The notes under the pieces were generated by a model. The model had not been told where the DNA came from, made no database searches, and saw nothing but the letters and a program-made list of their open reading frames with translations. Positions 17,321 through 26,598 of a DNA stretch of 64,000 bases are shown in pieces. This DNA comes from Flavobacteriaceae bacterium R38. GTDB lineage: Bacteria > Bacteroidota > Bacteroidia > Flavobacteriales > Flavobacteriaceae. A program made the translations under genes and the position numbers. The DNA is taken from NCBI GenBank assembly GCA_009901575.1, contig WXYP01000002.1:62001-126000 (forward strand), given 5' to 3'. Every line of letters begins with the position of its first letter. Within the stretch, counting starts at the first letter, position 1.

Positions 17321-17368
17321 TATCTATTCGATAACTATTTTTGAAAAAATTAAAATACAATTCATAAA

Positions 17369-20224
17369 ATGCCAAAAAACCAAGATCTTAAGTCCATTTT
17401 AATAATAGGTTCAGGTCCAATAGTCATAGGACAAGCTTGTGAATTTGATTATTCGGGATCACAATCATTACGATCACTTAGAGAAGACGGAATTGAAACG
17501 ATATTAATCAATTCCAATCCGGCGACCATTATGACAGATCCGTCTATGGCAGACCACGTATACTTGTTGCCGTTAACTACCAAATCTATTATTAAGGTTT
17601 TAAAAGAACATCCGCAGATAGATGCTGTATTACCTACTATGGGAGGACAGACTGCTTTAAACTTATGTATAGAGGCTGATGAAAAAGGAATTTGGGAAGA
17701 TTTTGGAGTAAAATTAATTGGTGTCGATATCAATGCCATTAATATTACTGAAGATCGTGAGAAGTTTAGAGAGTTAATGTTGAAAATAGGGGTAAATATG
17801 GCCCCTCAGGCTACGGCAACTTCTTTCTTAAAAGGAAAAGAGATAGCTCAGGAGTTTGGATTTCCATTATGTATAAGAGCATCTTATACGCTGGGTGGAG
17901 CTGGTGCTGCTATTGTTTATGAAGAAGAAGATTTTGATAAGCTACTAAGAAGAGGTTTGGAAATCTCTCCTATCCATGAGGTGATGATTGATAAAGCAAT
18001 GATGGGATGGAAGGAATATGAATTAGAATTGCTGAGGGATAAAAACGACAATGTTGTTATTATTTGTTCTATCGAGAATATGGACCCTATGGGAATTCAT
18101 ACCGGAGATTCTATCACGGTAGCTCCGGCGATGACGCTTTCTGATAAGACCTATCAGAAGATGAGAGATATGGCCATTAAGATGATGCGTAGTATCGGGG
18201 ATTTTGAAGGAGGATGTAATGTGCAATTTGCTGTAAGCCCGGATGAAAAAGAAGATATTATAGCCATTGAGATTAATCCGCGTGTATCCAGATCATCGGC
18301 ATTAGCATCTAAAGCTACCGGATATCCTATTGCAAAAGTAGCTACTAAACTGGCTATAGGGTATACCTTAGATGAATTGGATAATCAAATTACAAAATCA
18401 ACTTCTGCATTATTCGAGCCTACTTTAGATTATGTAATTGTAAAAATACCACGTTGGAATTTTGATAAGTTTGAAGGTTCAGACAGAACCTTAGGGTTAC
18501 AAATGAAAGCTGTAGGAGAGGTGATGGGAATTGGACGTTCTTTCCAGGAAGCATTACACAAGGCTACACAATCTTTAGAAATAAAACGTAACGGACTAGG
18601 AGCAGACGGAAAAGGGTATAAAGATTATAACCAGATCATAGACAAATTAACACATGCATCATGGGATCGTGTATTTGTGATCTATGATGCTATTGCTATG
18701 GGAATTCCTCTAAGCCAGATTTATGATATCACAAAGATTGATATGTGGTATTTAAAACAGTACGAAGAATTGTTCCAACTGGAAAAAGAAATCTCAACGT
18801 ATACTATAGATACACTTGATAAAGAATTATTATTAGAGGCAAAACAAAAAGGTTATGGAGATCGTCAGATCGCACATATGCTGGGATGTCTTGAAAGCCA
18901 GGTATATAAAAAGAGAGAAGAGTTGAATATTCAACGTGTTTACAAACTGGTAGACACTTGTGCGGCAGAATTTACAGCTAAGACACCTTACTACTACTCA
19001 ACTTTTGAAAATGTTATTGAAACTCCGTCAGGTGAAATATATACACATAATGAAAGTGTTGTTTCCGATAAAAAGAAAGTTGTTGTTTTAGGTTCCGGGC
19101 CTAATAGAATTGGTCAGGGAATCGAATTTGATTACTGTTGTGTACACGGAGTTCTGGCTGCAGCTGAATGCGGTTATGAAACGATTATGATCAACTGTAA
19201 CCCGGAAACGGTTTCTACAGATTTTGATACAGCAGACAAGTTATACTTTGAACCTGTTTTCTGGGAACATATTTATGATATTATTCGTCATGAAAAACCA
19301 GAAGGGGTTATTGTACAGCTAGGAGGACAAACTGCGTTAAAATTAGCAGAAAAACTAACGAAGTACGGAATTAAAATTATAGGGACAAGTTTTGAATCCT
19401 TAGATTTAGCTGAAGACAGAGGAAGCTTTTCAACGTTATTGAAAAACAACAATATCCCTTATCCGAAGTTTGGAATAGCCGAAACTGCTGATGAGGCTTT
19501 AGCCTTAGCAGATCAACTGGACTTTCCAATTTTAGTAAGACCATCTTATGTGTTAGGAGGACAGGGAATGAAAATCGTTATTAATAAAGAAGACCTAGTA
19601 GAACATGTTGTTGATTTACTTCGTAAGATTCCGAATAACAAATTATTATTAGATCATTACCTGGATGGGGCTATAGAGGCAGAGGCAGATGCTATTTGTG
19701 ATGCAGATGGAAATGTGTATATCATAGGAATAATGGAGCATATTGAGCCTTGTGGGGTACACTCAGGAGATTCTAATGCAACATTACCTGCTTTCAACTT
19801 AGGAAACCTGGTAATGCAACAAATTATTGATCATACACATACTATCGCCAGAGAATTGAACACGGTAGGATTGATCAATATACAATTTGCTATTAAAGAC
19901 GATACGGTTTATATTATAGAAGCGAACCCAAGGGCATCCAGAACGGTACCTTTTATTGCAAAAGCATATAAAGAACCGTATGTAAATTATGCAACTAAAG
20001 TAATGCTTGGAGAAAAGAAAGTAACCGATTTCAATTTTAATCCTCAATTGGATGGATATGCTATCAAACAACCGGTATTCTCATTCAACAAGTTTCCTAA
20101 TGTTGACAAGACATTAGGTCCGGAAATGAAAAGTACAGGGGAGAGTATCTTGTTTATAGATAGTCTTAAGGATGATGACTTCTACAACCTGTATTCTAAA
20201 AGAAAGATGTATTTGAGTAAATAA
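17369..20224 (+). CDS. carB: Carbamoyl phosphate synthase large subunit
   Basis: A 951-residue CarB that makes carbamoyl phosphate from bicarbonate, ATP and glutamine-derived ammonia for pyrimidine and arginine synthesis. Both tandem ATP-grasp halves are present: the first opens IIGSGPIVIGQACEFDYSG and the second VLGSGPNRIGQGIEFDYCC (near 570). Glycine-rich ATP loops LGGAGAAIV and LGGQGMKIV are present. The protein ends shortly after the second synthetase domain. The C-terminal MGS-like allosteric domain of about 130 residues seen in Escherichia coli (1073 residues) is therefore absent, as known for other Flavobacteria. No carA lies next to it. Confidence 0.97.
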   Translation: MPKNQDLKSILIIGSGPIVIGQACEFDYSGSQSLRSLREDGIETILINSNPATIMTDPSMADHVYLLPLTTKSIIKVLKEHPQIDAVLPTMGGQTALNLCIEADEKGIWEDFGVKLIGVDINAINITEDREKFRELMLKIGVNMAPQATATSFLKGKEIAQEFGFPLCIRASYTLGGAGAAIVYEEEDFDKLLRRGLEISPIHEVMIDKAMMGWKEYELELLRDKNDNVVIICSIENMDPMGIHTGDSITVAPAMTLSDKTYQKMRDMAIKMMRSIGDFEGGCNVQFAVSPDEKEDIIAIEINPRVSRSSALASKATGYPIAKVATKLAIGYTLDELDNQITKSTSALFEPTLDYVIVKIPRWNFDKFEGSDRTLGLQMKAVGEVMGIGRSFQEALHKATQSLEIKRNGLGADGKGYKDYNQIIDKLTHASWDRVFVIYDAIAMGIPLSQIYDITKIDMWYLKQYEELFQLEKEISTYTIDTLDKELLLEAKQKGYGDRQIAHMLGCLESQVYKKREELNIQRVYKLVDTCAAEFTAKTPYYYSTFENVIETPSGEIYTHNESVVSDKKKVVVLGSGPNRIGQGIEFDYCCVHGVLAAAECGYETIMINCNPETVSTDFDTADKLYFEPVFWEHIYDIIRHEKPEGVIVQLGGQTALKLAEKLTKYGIKIIGTSFESLDLAEDRGSFSTLLKNNNIPYPKFGIAETADEALALADQLDFPILVRPSYVLGGQGMKIVINKEDLVEHVVDLLRKIPNNKLLLDHYLDGAIEAEADAICDADGNVYIIGIMEHIEPCGVHSGDSNATLPAFNLGNLVMQQIIDHTHTIARELNTVGLINIQFAIKDDTVYIIEANPRASRTVPFIAKAYKEPYVNYATKVMLGEKKVTDFNFNPQLDGYAIKQPVFSFNKFPNVDKTLGPEMKSTGESILFIDSLKDDDFYNLYSKRKMYLSK

Positions 20225-20231
20225 ATAGAGA

Positions 20232-20262
20232 TAAAAAAACCACCTGAAAAGGTGGTTTTTTT
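20232..20262. terminator. Bidirectional terminator between carB and thioesterase gene
   Basis: AAAAAACCACCT and AGGTGGTTTTTT form a symmetric stem with A and T runs on both sides, serving carB on the plus strand and the convergent thioesterase gene. Confidence 0.92.
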
Positions 20263-20809
20263 ATAACTCGATTTTTACTTTGTATTTATTGAGAATCTGC
20301 AATTCGGCTTCGTTAACATCAAATTTTGCTGCTTTAAATTTTTCCTGCCTGATTTTTGTTTCTTCCTGGCGTTTGATACTTCTTAAAAAACGCCTGATTT
20401 TCGCCTCACTATCCAGAATTAAACCGGGTATCGGAACACTTTTACCATTTTCATCTCTGGCTACCATAGTGAAATAGGAAGAATTACAATGTTTTACATA
20501 CTGGTCACGAATATTTTCTGATTCTACTCGTATACCAATGACCATAGAAGAGTTACCAACGTAGTTAACAGAAGCTTTTAAGGTAACAAGCTCTCCCACA
20601 TCTATGGAATTTAAAAAATCGACCTTATGTACAGATGCTGTGACACAATAAAATCCTGAATGTTTTGAAGCACAGGCAAAGGCTATTTGATCCATTAACG
20701 ATAAGATATATCCTCCATGAATCTTTCCACTAAAATTAGAATGAGATGGCAGCATCAACTCAGTAATGGTCACTTGCGATGCTTCAACAGTTTTAAAAGC
20801 GTCTTGCAT
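20261..20809 (-). CDS. Acyl-CoA thioesterase, hotdog fold (YciA-like)
   Basis: A 182-residue protein with the 4HBT hotdog signature: NFSGKIHGGYILSLMDQIAF (about 24-43) with its catalytic-region Asp, followed by VDFLNSIDVGELVTLKASV. It should hydrolyse acyl-CoA thioesters in the cytoplasm and matches the YciA/BACH group. The C-terminal 50 residues form a charged helical tail common to Bacteroidota members. It stands alone, converging on carB with a shared terminator. Confidence 0.92.
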   Translation of the reverse strand: MQDAFKTVEASQVTITELMLPSHSNFSGKIHGGYILSLMDQIAFACASKHSGFYCVTASVHKVDFLNSIDVGELVTLKASVNYVGNSSMVIGIRVESENIRDQYVKHCNSSYFTMVARDENGKSVPIPGLILDSEAKIRRFLRSIKRQEETKIRQEKFKAAKFDVNEAELQILNKYKVKIEL

Positions 20810-20827
20810 AATTAACTAAAAATTTTC

Positions 20828-21379
20828 CTATCTTTTTTTAAGATCGAAGTCTAAGCTAAGCATAATTTCTTTAGCAATCTTATTTCCAACAAGTTTTGGA
20901 ATCTTGATATCAAAGTCTTCCGGAGCTACAAGAAAATCAGCAACCATCTTCACAATACCATTTTTCTTATTTAAAACGATATCTGTTGAAATTTTTTTGT
21001 CTTTTCCTCTTACATTAAGCGTGCCATTCAAACGGTATGTTTTATCGCTTTCTGTAAGTCCGTCAAATGAAAAACCTTCAATAGTTCCTTTAAAAGTTGC
21101 TTTGGAAAATTTACTGCTTTCCATATAATTTTCATTAAAATGCTCTTCCATTAAAGCATTTTTAAAACGAAATCCTTTTACTAAAACCAGAGAGGCGATC
21201 TCCCCATTTTCGGAGTTTAAAATGGCAGTTGTATTTTTATTTGAAGCTTTGACTTCTTCAAAAGAAGGAACAGAGGCTTCAAAATCAATAGTTCCTGTTT
21301 TTGTGAAATATTTATCCTGTGCAGAAATAAATTGAACGGATAAACATAATAATGTAAGTGTAATTAATTTTTTCATCAT
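20828..21379 (-). CDS. YceI family periplasmic protein
   Basis: A 183-residue secreted protein with a signal peptide (about 1-20, ending ISAQ) and a YceI lipocalin-like beta-barrel. The family pattern is visible in KTGTIDFEASVP, FRFKNALMEEHFNENYME and the C-terminal FDIKIPKLVGNKIAKEI. YceI proteins bind polyisoprenoid or fatty lipids in the periplasm. It shares a strand with a cytochrome c-like lipoprotein upstream. The plus-strand OB-fold and DUF5777 genes diverge from them, a grouping often seen in Flavobacteria. Confidence 0.92.
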   Translation of the reverse strand: MMKKLITLTLLCLSVQFISAQDKYFTKTGTIDFEASVPSFEEVKASNKNTTAILNSENGEIASLVLVKGFRFKNALMEEHFNENYMESSKFSKATFKGTIEGFSFDGLTESDKTYRLNGTLNVRGKDKKISTDIVLNKKNGIVKMVADFLVAPEDFDIKIPKLVGNKIAKEIMLSLDFDLKKR

Positions 21380-21405
21380 TTTTTTGAATTATGTAATTTA
21401 ATTGT

Positions 21406-21762
21406 TTATTCTTCCAGCAAACCATCTTCTACCCATTGAAAAATAATATCAGTTACCTGGCTAGGTAGTAATCCACTAGGTGGCATAGGGTTATCTACAT
21501 TAATAATTCTGTTCAGAACATTTCTGTTTTGTACCCCATTAACTGCCTCCTCAAAAGACTCCAAAGAAAGTCCTTCAGCAGGAAAATCACCTCCATGGCA
21601 TTCAACACAACTACTACTTAATATGGGTTGGACATCAGTATTGAAAGTAACTAATTGCCCTTCCGGGATTTCTTCAAAAAAATCTTCCGGACTACTGGTA
21701 TTACAGGAATATATAGTAAAGGCAGAAATTGTTAACGAAATTATAAAAAATATCTTTTTCAT
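21406..21762 (-). CDS. Cytochrome c-like lipoprotein, one CXXCH motif
   Basis: A 118-residue lipoprotein with a signal peptide ending at lipobox Cys20 (TIYSC). One haem-binding motif CVECH lies at Cys52, Cys55 and His56, and a plausible distal Met follows in NPMPPSG near residue 92. This is the small planctomycete-type/cytochrome c domain found in Bacteroidota. It probably sits in the outer or inner membrane facing the periplasm and carries one covalent haem. Its partner in the unit is the YceI-family gene 26 bases downstream. Electron donor and acceptor cannot be inferred. Confidence 0.85.
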   Translation of the reverse strand: MKKIFFIISLTISAFTIYSCNTSSPEDFFEEIPEGQLVTFNTDVQPILSSSCVECHGGDFPAEGLSLESFEEAVNGVQNRNVLNRIINVDNPMPPSGLLPSQVTDIIFQWVEDGLLEE

Positions 21763-21864
21763 GAGTTTTTGTTGTTTTAATGAAATGATTTCGACTTATA
21801 AGCGAAGTAATCTATTATTCCTATAAGCTCAATAGTCTATTAACAAGTTAAAAACTTACTAAAC

Positions 21865-22248
21865 ATGAAATACAAATTACTTTTATTGCTTCTTATACTA
21901 GTTATAGTTGGAGCTATAGGATACGGCTATCTATATCAGGATCACAGAGATATAGCCTCAGAGAAGCCAACATTTACCATCACATCCGAAGATTTTTTAA
22001 CATCATTTTTAGAAGATGCAAATGCGGCAACAGAAAAATTTCTTAATAAAACGATACAGGTTACAGGAGTCTGTACTTCAACAGATGAAGGTAATATTAC
22101 ACTAAATGACCAGGTGTATATAGCACTGGATGATGAAACTTCATTAACAGATTTACTTAATAAAGAGATTACCATAAAAGGAAGATGCATAGGTTACGAT
22201 GACCTTTTAGAAGAAATTAAGCTAGATCAAGGCACAGTTTTAAAATAA
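21865..22248 (+). CDS. OB-fold tRNA_anti-like membrane-anchored protein
   Basis: A 127-residue protein with an N-terminal signal or anchor helix (about 2-24). An OB-fold domain of the tRNA_anti-like family follows, with KFLNKTIQVTGVCTS, YIALDDETS and KEITIKGRCIGYDDLL. Despite the family name, such secreted members are not known to bind tRNA; the domain is a general beta-barrel fold. It lies 31 bases upstream of the DUF5777 gene and diverges from the YceI/cytochrome c unit. The four genes together look like an envelope cluster. Confidence 0.82.
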   Translation: MKYKLLLLLLILVIVGAIGYGYLYQDHRDIASEKPTFTITSEDFLTSFLEDANAATEKFLNKTIQVTGVCTSTDEGNITLNDQVYIALDDETSLTDLLNKEITIKGRCIGYDDLLEEIKLDQGTVLK

Positions 22249-22279
22249 ATAATTCACAGATATTAAATTGCTATCACAA

Positions 22280-23146
22280 ATGAAAAAATGTAAACACTTT
22301 GTTTTCTTATTATTTTTAATTCCTTTTTTAAATTTTGCTCAAGATGATCTGCTAGATGAACTTAATGAAGAAACTTCAGACGTTCCAAATTATGAAACAG
22401 CAGCGTTTAAAGGTCTGAAAATAGTTAATTTTGAATCTACTAAATTAGTTGCCAAAAGAGAATTCTTCTTTAATGTACAGCACAGATTCGGTTCGGTTAG
22501 AAATGGTTTTGATGATTTCTTCGGATTGGATGATGCAAATACAAGAATCCAGTTTATTTATGGAATTAGTGACGGACTTAACGTTGGAGTTTCCAGAAGT
22601 AGTATAGGACAAACATATGATGCTCATGTAAAATATAGAATTGCCAGGCAAAAAGTAGGCGGATTTCCTTTTACTATTGCGGGTTACAACTTAATTGCTG
22701 TAAATACAGAATTAGATAGTGATGTTTTTCCGGGATTAGAATTCAATGATCGTCTTAGTTATACATCACAGTTATTAATCTCAAGAAAATTTACAGACGC
22801 ACTATCTCTTGAAGTCATCCCGACTTTTTTCCACGATAATTTTGTGACTAATGACGACCAGGATAATGCACAGTTTCTTTTGGGTGCAGGAGGGAGATAT
22901 AAATTGACAAAACGATTCAGTATTAATATTGACTATGGAATCCATTTTAACAGGGCAGATTCTTCACAATTTGAGAATCCGCTTTCTGTAGGAGTAGATA
23001 TTGAAACGGGAGGTCATGTTTTCCAATTAATATTCTCTAACGCTCAGGGAATCACAGAAAATCAATTCTTAGGGCAGGCAAATGGAGATTTCTTTGATGG
23101 GGATTTCTTCTTTGGATTTAACCTAAGCAGGGTTTTTAATTTCTAG
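22280..23146 (+). CDS. DUF5777 family outer-membrane beta-barrel protein
   Basis: I start at the ATG at 22280, which gives a typical signal peptide (MKKCKHFVFLLFLIPFLNFAQ). An in-frame TTG four codons earlier is unnecessary. The mature part alternates polar and hydrophobic residues as in a beta-barrel, with FFFNVQHRFGSV, DGLNVGVSRSSIGQTYD and a C-terminal FFGFNLSRVFNF ending in an aromatic residue, as outer-membrane proteins do. It matches the Bacteroidota family DUF5777, whose role is unknown. The companion genes (OB-fold protein, YceI, cytochrome c) suggest a shared envelope or redox function. Confidence 0.85.
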   Translation: MKKCKHFVFLLFLIPFLNFAQDDLLDELNEETSDVPNYETAAFKGLKIVNFESTKLVAKREFFFNVQHRFGSVRNGFDDFFGLDDANTRIQFIYGISDGLNVGVSRSSIGQTYDAHVKYRIARQKVGGFPFTIAGYNLIAVNTELDSDVFPGLEFNDRLSYTSQLLISRKFTDALSLEVIPTFFHDNFVTNDDQDNAQFLLGAGGRYKLTKRFSINIDYGIHFNRADSSQFENPLSVGVDIETGGHVFQLIFSNAQGITENQFLGQANGDFFDGDFFFGFNLSRVFNF

Positions 23147-23166
23147 AGTTAAAAAAATGATATCAT

Positions 23167-23202
23167 AAAAACTGTTTACTTTTTAAGTGAACAGTTTTTT
23201 TA
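23167..23202. terminator. Bidirectional terminator between DUF5777 gene and rmuC
   Basis: AAAACTGTTTACTT and AAGTGAACAGTTTT form a long stem around a short T-rich loop with flanking A and T runs. It lies between convergent stops. Confidence 0.88.
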
Positions 23203-24525
23203 TAACCCACTTTCTTCACTGGCCCGTTGAATTAAATTCTCCGGAAGTGATTTTTTTGCTTTGGCTCCCATTTTTTTCAGCTTTTCAACAGAAGTAACCA
23301 GGTTTCCTTTACCCTCTACTAATTTATTCATAGCAGCAGAGTAATCTTTTTTAGCATCGTCTATCTTTTTTCCAACTCCGGTAAGATCTCTCATGAGACC
23401 TTCAAATTTGTCATAAAGCGCTCCGGCCTGACGCGCTATTTCGATTGCATTACGTTGTTGCTTCTCATTATTCCACATGCTATCTATGGTACGTAGTGTA
23501 GCCAATAGAGTAGAAGGGGTTACGATGACAATATTTCGTTCAAAAGCTTTATTATAGAGTGTGTTATCTTGATTTAAGGCAATAGCAAAAGCCGGTTCTA
23601 TCGGAATAAACATCAATACGAAATCCGGACTTTCCATCGTATAGAGATCCTCATACTTTTTGTCCGATAACTGATCAACATGACGCTTAATGGATAGCAA
23701 ATGTTCTTTTAGGAAACTTTCTTTTTCATCTCCGTCTGTATTTACATAGCGTTCATAAGCCGTTAAAGAAACTTTGGAGTCAATTACCATTTTCTTACCA
23801 TCCGGTAAATTGATCACAACATCTGGCATGACCCTGGATCCGTCGTCTAACTTAAAACTTTGCTGTACTACATATTCACGATCTTTTTCGAGTCCGCTTT
23901 TCTCTAATACACGTTCCAAAACTAATTCTCCCCAATTTCCCTGCATTTTGCTATCTCCTTTCAAGGCTTTGGTTAGGTTAAGCGTTTCTTTGCTCATCTG
24001 CTCATTAAGATCTTTGAGCCCAAGTATTTGCTGACGTAATGCAGCGTGATAATCAATACTTTCTTTGTGAGTTTCATCTACTTTTTTCTCAAAGAGTTGT
24101 ATTTTTTCCTGGAGCGGATTAAGAATGTTTTTAATATTTTCTTTATTCTGTTCTGTAAATTTTGCAGATTTCTCTTCGAGGATTTTATTGGCAAGAAGTT
24201 GAAAGTCTTTAGTGAATTTTTCCTGTAATTTTTCTACTTCTTCTTTTTGTTCTTTATTTTTCTCTAATAAATTATCAAAATCGACTTCTTTTTTAGTCAG
24301 TTGAATGGCCAGGGCTTCTTTTTGTTGACGCAACTCTTCTTTTATCTTTAGTTCTTTATCAGCAGTTGCCTGCAATTCTTTAATAGTTGTTTGTAATTGC
24401 GTTTCTCTTTCTAATAAAGTACTTTGGGAAGATTTGGTTTTTAAATTCTGAATATAAATCCCCAGAAAAACACCAATTCCAGTAGCTAAAAAGGCAATAA
24501 TGATGATTAAAAGTGATTCTGACAT
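23200..24525 (-). CDS. rmuC: DNA recombination protein RmuC
   Basis: A 441-residue protein with an N-terminal transmembrane helix (about 4-24), a long Glu/Lys-rich coiled coil (about 30-175) and a C-terminal RmuC domain of the restriction-endonuclease-like fold. The domain shows QGNWGELVLERVLEKSGL, MPDVVINLPDGKKMVIDSKV and SLTAYERY. RmuC limits inversions at short inverted repeats and is thought to be a nuclease. Length and domain order are standard. It precedes the B12 island but is separated from it by orientation-neutral spacing and no shared function. Confidence 0.95.
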   Translation of the reverse strand: MSESLLIIIIAFLATGIGVFLGIYIQNLKTKSSQSTLLERETQLQTTIKELQATADKELKIKEELRQQKEALAIQLTKKEVDFDNLLEKNKEQKEEVEKLQEKFTKDFQLLANKILEEKSAKFTEQNKENIKNILNPLQEKIQLFEKKVDETHKESIDYHAALRQQILGLKDLNEQMSKETLNLTKALKGDSKMQGNWGELVLERVLEKSGLEKDREYVVQQSFKLDDGSRVMPDVVINLPDGKKMVIDSKVSLTAYERYVNTDGDEKESFLKEHLLSIKRHVDQLSDKKYEDLYTMESPDFVLMFIPIEPAFAIALNQDNTLYNKAFERNIVIVTPSTLLATLRTIDSMWNNEKQQRNAIEIARQAGALYDKFEGLMRDLTGVGKKIDDAKKDYSAAMNKLVEGKGNLVTSVEKLKKMGAKAKKSLPENLIQRASEESGL

Positions 24526-24563
24526 TGGTCAATTTGATTTAAACGTAAAGATAGAAGTTTAAG

Positions 24564-25358
24564 CTATTTATTTACCTTAAACGTTTGTGTTTTTTTATCA
24601 AAATTGATGAGGTCATTGGGAAACAATTTCGAAAAACTTCCTTTTTCTATGAGTTGCTCAGGGGTATCAAAAAGTACTTCATTGTTATTCATAACCACCA
24701 TTTTATCACATAGTTGAATAGCCAAATCTATTTCGTGTGTAGAAAATAGGATGGTCTTATTCGTCTCTTCAGAAATCCTTTTCAGTATTTTTAAAATATA
24801 AGCTTTGTGGTAAATATCTAAATGTGTAGTTGGTTCATCTAAAATAATAAGCGAAGTATCTTGCGCCAATGCTCTAGCAATTAATACTTTTTGCATTTGC
24901 CCGTCACTCAACTCAAAACACTTTTTTTCCTGGAGATCAGAAATATTGATCAATTCCATTGCATTTTTTACATGTTTAATGTCATTTGCTGTAAATGTAC
25001 CTATCCAGTTAGTGTGTGGCTGGCGCCCAAGTGCAATTATTTCTTTTACAGTCAGGTTGCGAGTTGGCAATTGTTCTGTTAGCACTAAACTTAAAGATGT
25101 AGCAAGTAAAGATGATTTATAACTGCTTAATTCTTTTTGATTTAAAAAAATAGTACCTGAAAGATTTGGTTGAATATTTGCCAGTGTTCTTAGTAATGTT
25201 GATTTACCTACTCCGTTAGCACCAACAATAGCTATTAATTCTCCCGATGCTAATGAGAAATTAATATTCTGAGCAACCTCAGTAGCTTTCTTCTTGGCTT
25301 TGTAACCAATAGAGAGGTTTTGAACTTCTAAAACGCTATTTTTTTCTGTCGTATTCAA
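24564..25358 (-). CDS. btuD: ABC transporter ATP-binding protein, vitamin B12 type
   Basis: A 264-residue FecE/BtuD-type ATPase with Walker A GANGVGKST (about 40-48), signature LSDGQMQKVLIARAL, Walker B LIILDEP and switch His in STHEID. It would power import through the FecCD-type permease encoded upstream. The start appears to be TTG (25358) with an AGGAAA-like sequence just before it; no ATG lies in frame near the N-terminus. Placement beside cob genes favours cobalamin over iron-siderophore transport. A composite tandem repeat lies in the 211-base gap to the permease gene, so it could be transcribed separately. Confidence 0.85.
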   Translation of the reverse strand: MNTTEKNSVLEVQNLSIGYKAKKKATEVAQNINFSLASGELIAIVGANGVGKSTLLRTLANIQPNLSGTIFLNQKELSSYKSSLLATSLSLVLTEQLPTRNLTVKEIIALGRQPHTNWIGTFTANDIKHVKNAMELINISDLQEKKCFELSDGQMQKVLIARALAQDTSLIILDEPTTHLDIYHKAYILKILKRISEETNKTILFSTHEIDLAIQLCDKMVVMNNNEVLFDTPEQLIEKGSFSKLFPNDLINFDKKTQTFKVNK

Positions 25359-25499
25359 TTCCTGTTTTCCTGTAGTATAGTAAACCTACTTTTTTCTTTT
25401 TAATATTAATTAATGATGAATTGTCAAGTTGTTGAATCGTTAAACTTTTAATATCTATAACAAATTACTTTTGCTGGTGTATTATAAATTTTCAAACTT

Positions 25500-25569
25500 T
25501 TACTCTCCAACTCTCCAACTCTCCAACTCTCCAACTCTCCAACTCTCCAACTCTCCAACTCTCCAACTT
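25500..25569 (+). repeat. Octamer tandem repeat inside the B12 transport operon
   Basis: About eight units of TCTCCAAC run from 25503 to 25567, directly before the TAG stop of the minus-strand permease gene (25570). The sequence upstream (about 25410-25500) has TTGTTGAATCGTTAAACTTTTAAT, recalling the composite repeats at 7.2 and 15.3 kb, but the tandem unit is 8 bp and different in sequence. Confidence 0.9.
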
Positions 25570-26598
25570 CTAAAAAATCATTTTTCGCTTTCTTGTCAAT
25601 AACCAAATAACTACAGGCGCACCTACAAGAGATGTTATTGCATTGATAGGAAGCGTGTAATCACTGGAAGGCAATTGTGCTATGGTATCACAAATTAACA
25701 TAATAATCGCACCGTAGAGTAAAATCGCAGGCAATAATATACGATGATTCGTGGTATTAAATATTTGTTTTGTCAGGTGTGGGACTGCCAATCCTATAAA
25801 GGCGATGGGACCGGCGAATGCTGTAACACTTCCTGCCAGTAAACTCGTAGCTATGATAATTAAAAACCGGGATTTTTTAATATTTAAGCCTAAGCTTTTT
25901 GCATAATTTTCTCCTAGAAGCAAAGAATTCAATGATTTAAGAGAATAGATGCTCATGAGAATACCTAAAGTAATAATAATAGAAAATAATAATAATGCAT
26001 TCCAGCTAAGGTCTCCTAAACTCCCAAAAGTCCAGAAAATGTATTGCTGTAATTTTTCAGAATTACTAAAATAGGAGAGTACACTAACAATGGCAGTTGT
26101 AATACTTCCAAACATGAGTCCGATAATTAAAATGGCCATAGTATCTCTTATTTTGGAAGCGACAACCATTACAGCCATTAAAACCAAAAAACTACCTAAA
26201 CTGGCAGCTATAGCTATAGAAGCACTGCTTACAGCTAAAAGAGAACTCCCCGCAATAAATGAAGACCCCAAAACTAATAACGATACACCGAGACTGGCTC
26301 CAGAACTTATTCCCAATACAAAAGGACCTGCTAAAGGATTTCTAAATAAAGTTTGCATTAATAAGCCGCTTAGTGATAGTCCACTTCCCACCAAAATTGC
26401 AGTAAATGCTTTAGGGAGTCGATAATTCAAAATAATATACTTCCAGCTTTCTTTTGAAACTTCTCCACCTGTTAAGGCTATTAATACTTCTTTAAAAGGA
26501 ATTGATACAGAACCCAAACCTATATTGATAAAGAAAACACCAAATAAAACAATGATCAGAATGCCATAAGATAGCCTGTATGTGATGCTGTTTTTCAA
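25570..26598 (-). CDS. btuC: FecCD-type ABC permease, vitamin B12 type
   Basis: A 342-residue polytopic permease of the BtuC/FecCD family with about nine to ten transmembrane helices. Family signatures include GLSLSGLLMQTLFRNPLAGPFVLGISSGASLG (split here: GLSLSGLLMQ at about 78-87, then NPLAGP) and FVGLAVPH-like FIGLAVPHLTK. The apparent start is TTG at 26598, immediately after the stop codon of the binding-protein gene and in the same reading frame. No later Met occurs before about residue 81. It should form the membrane channel for cobalamin with the adjacent ATPase and binding lipoprotein. Confidence 0.88.
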   Translation of the reverse strand: MKNSITYRLSYGILIIVLFGVFFINIGLGSVSIPFKEVLIALTGGEVSKESWKYIILNYRLPKAFTAILVGSGLSLSGLLMQTLFRNPLAGPFVLGISSGASLGVSLLVLGSSFIAGSSLLAVSSASIAIAASLGSFLVLMAVMVVASKIRDTMAILIIGLMFGSITTAIVSVLSYFSNSEKLQQYIFWTFGSLGDLSWNALLLFSIIITLGILMSIYSLKSLNSLLLGENYAKSLGLNIKKSRFLIIIATSLLAGSVTAFAGPIAFIGLAVPHLTKQIFNTTNHRILLPAILLYGAIIMLICDTIAQLPSSDYTLPINAITSLVGAPVVIWLLTRKRKMIF

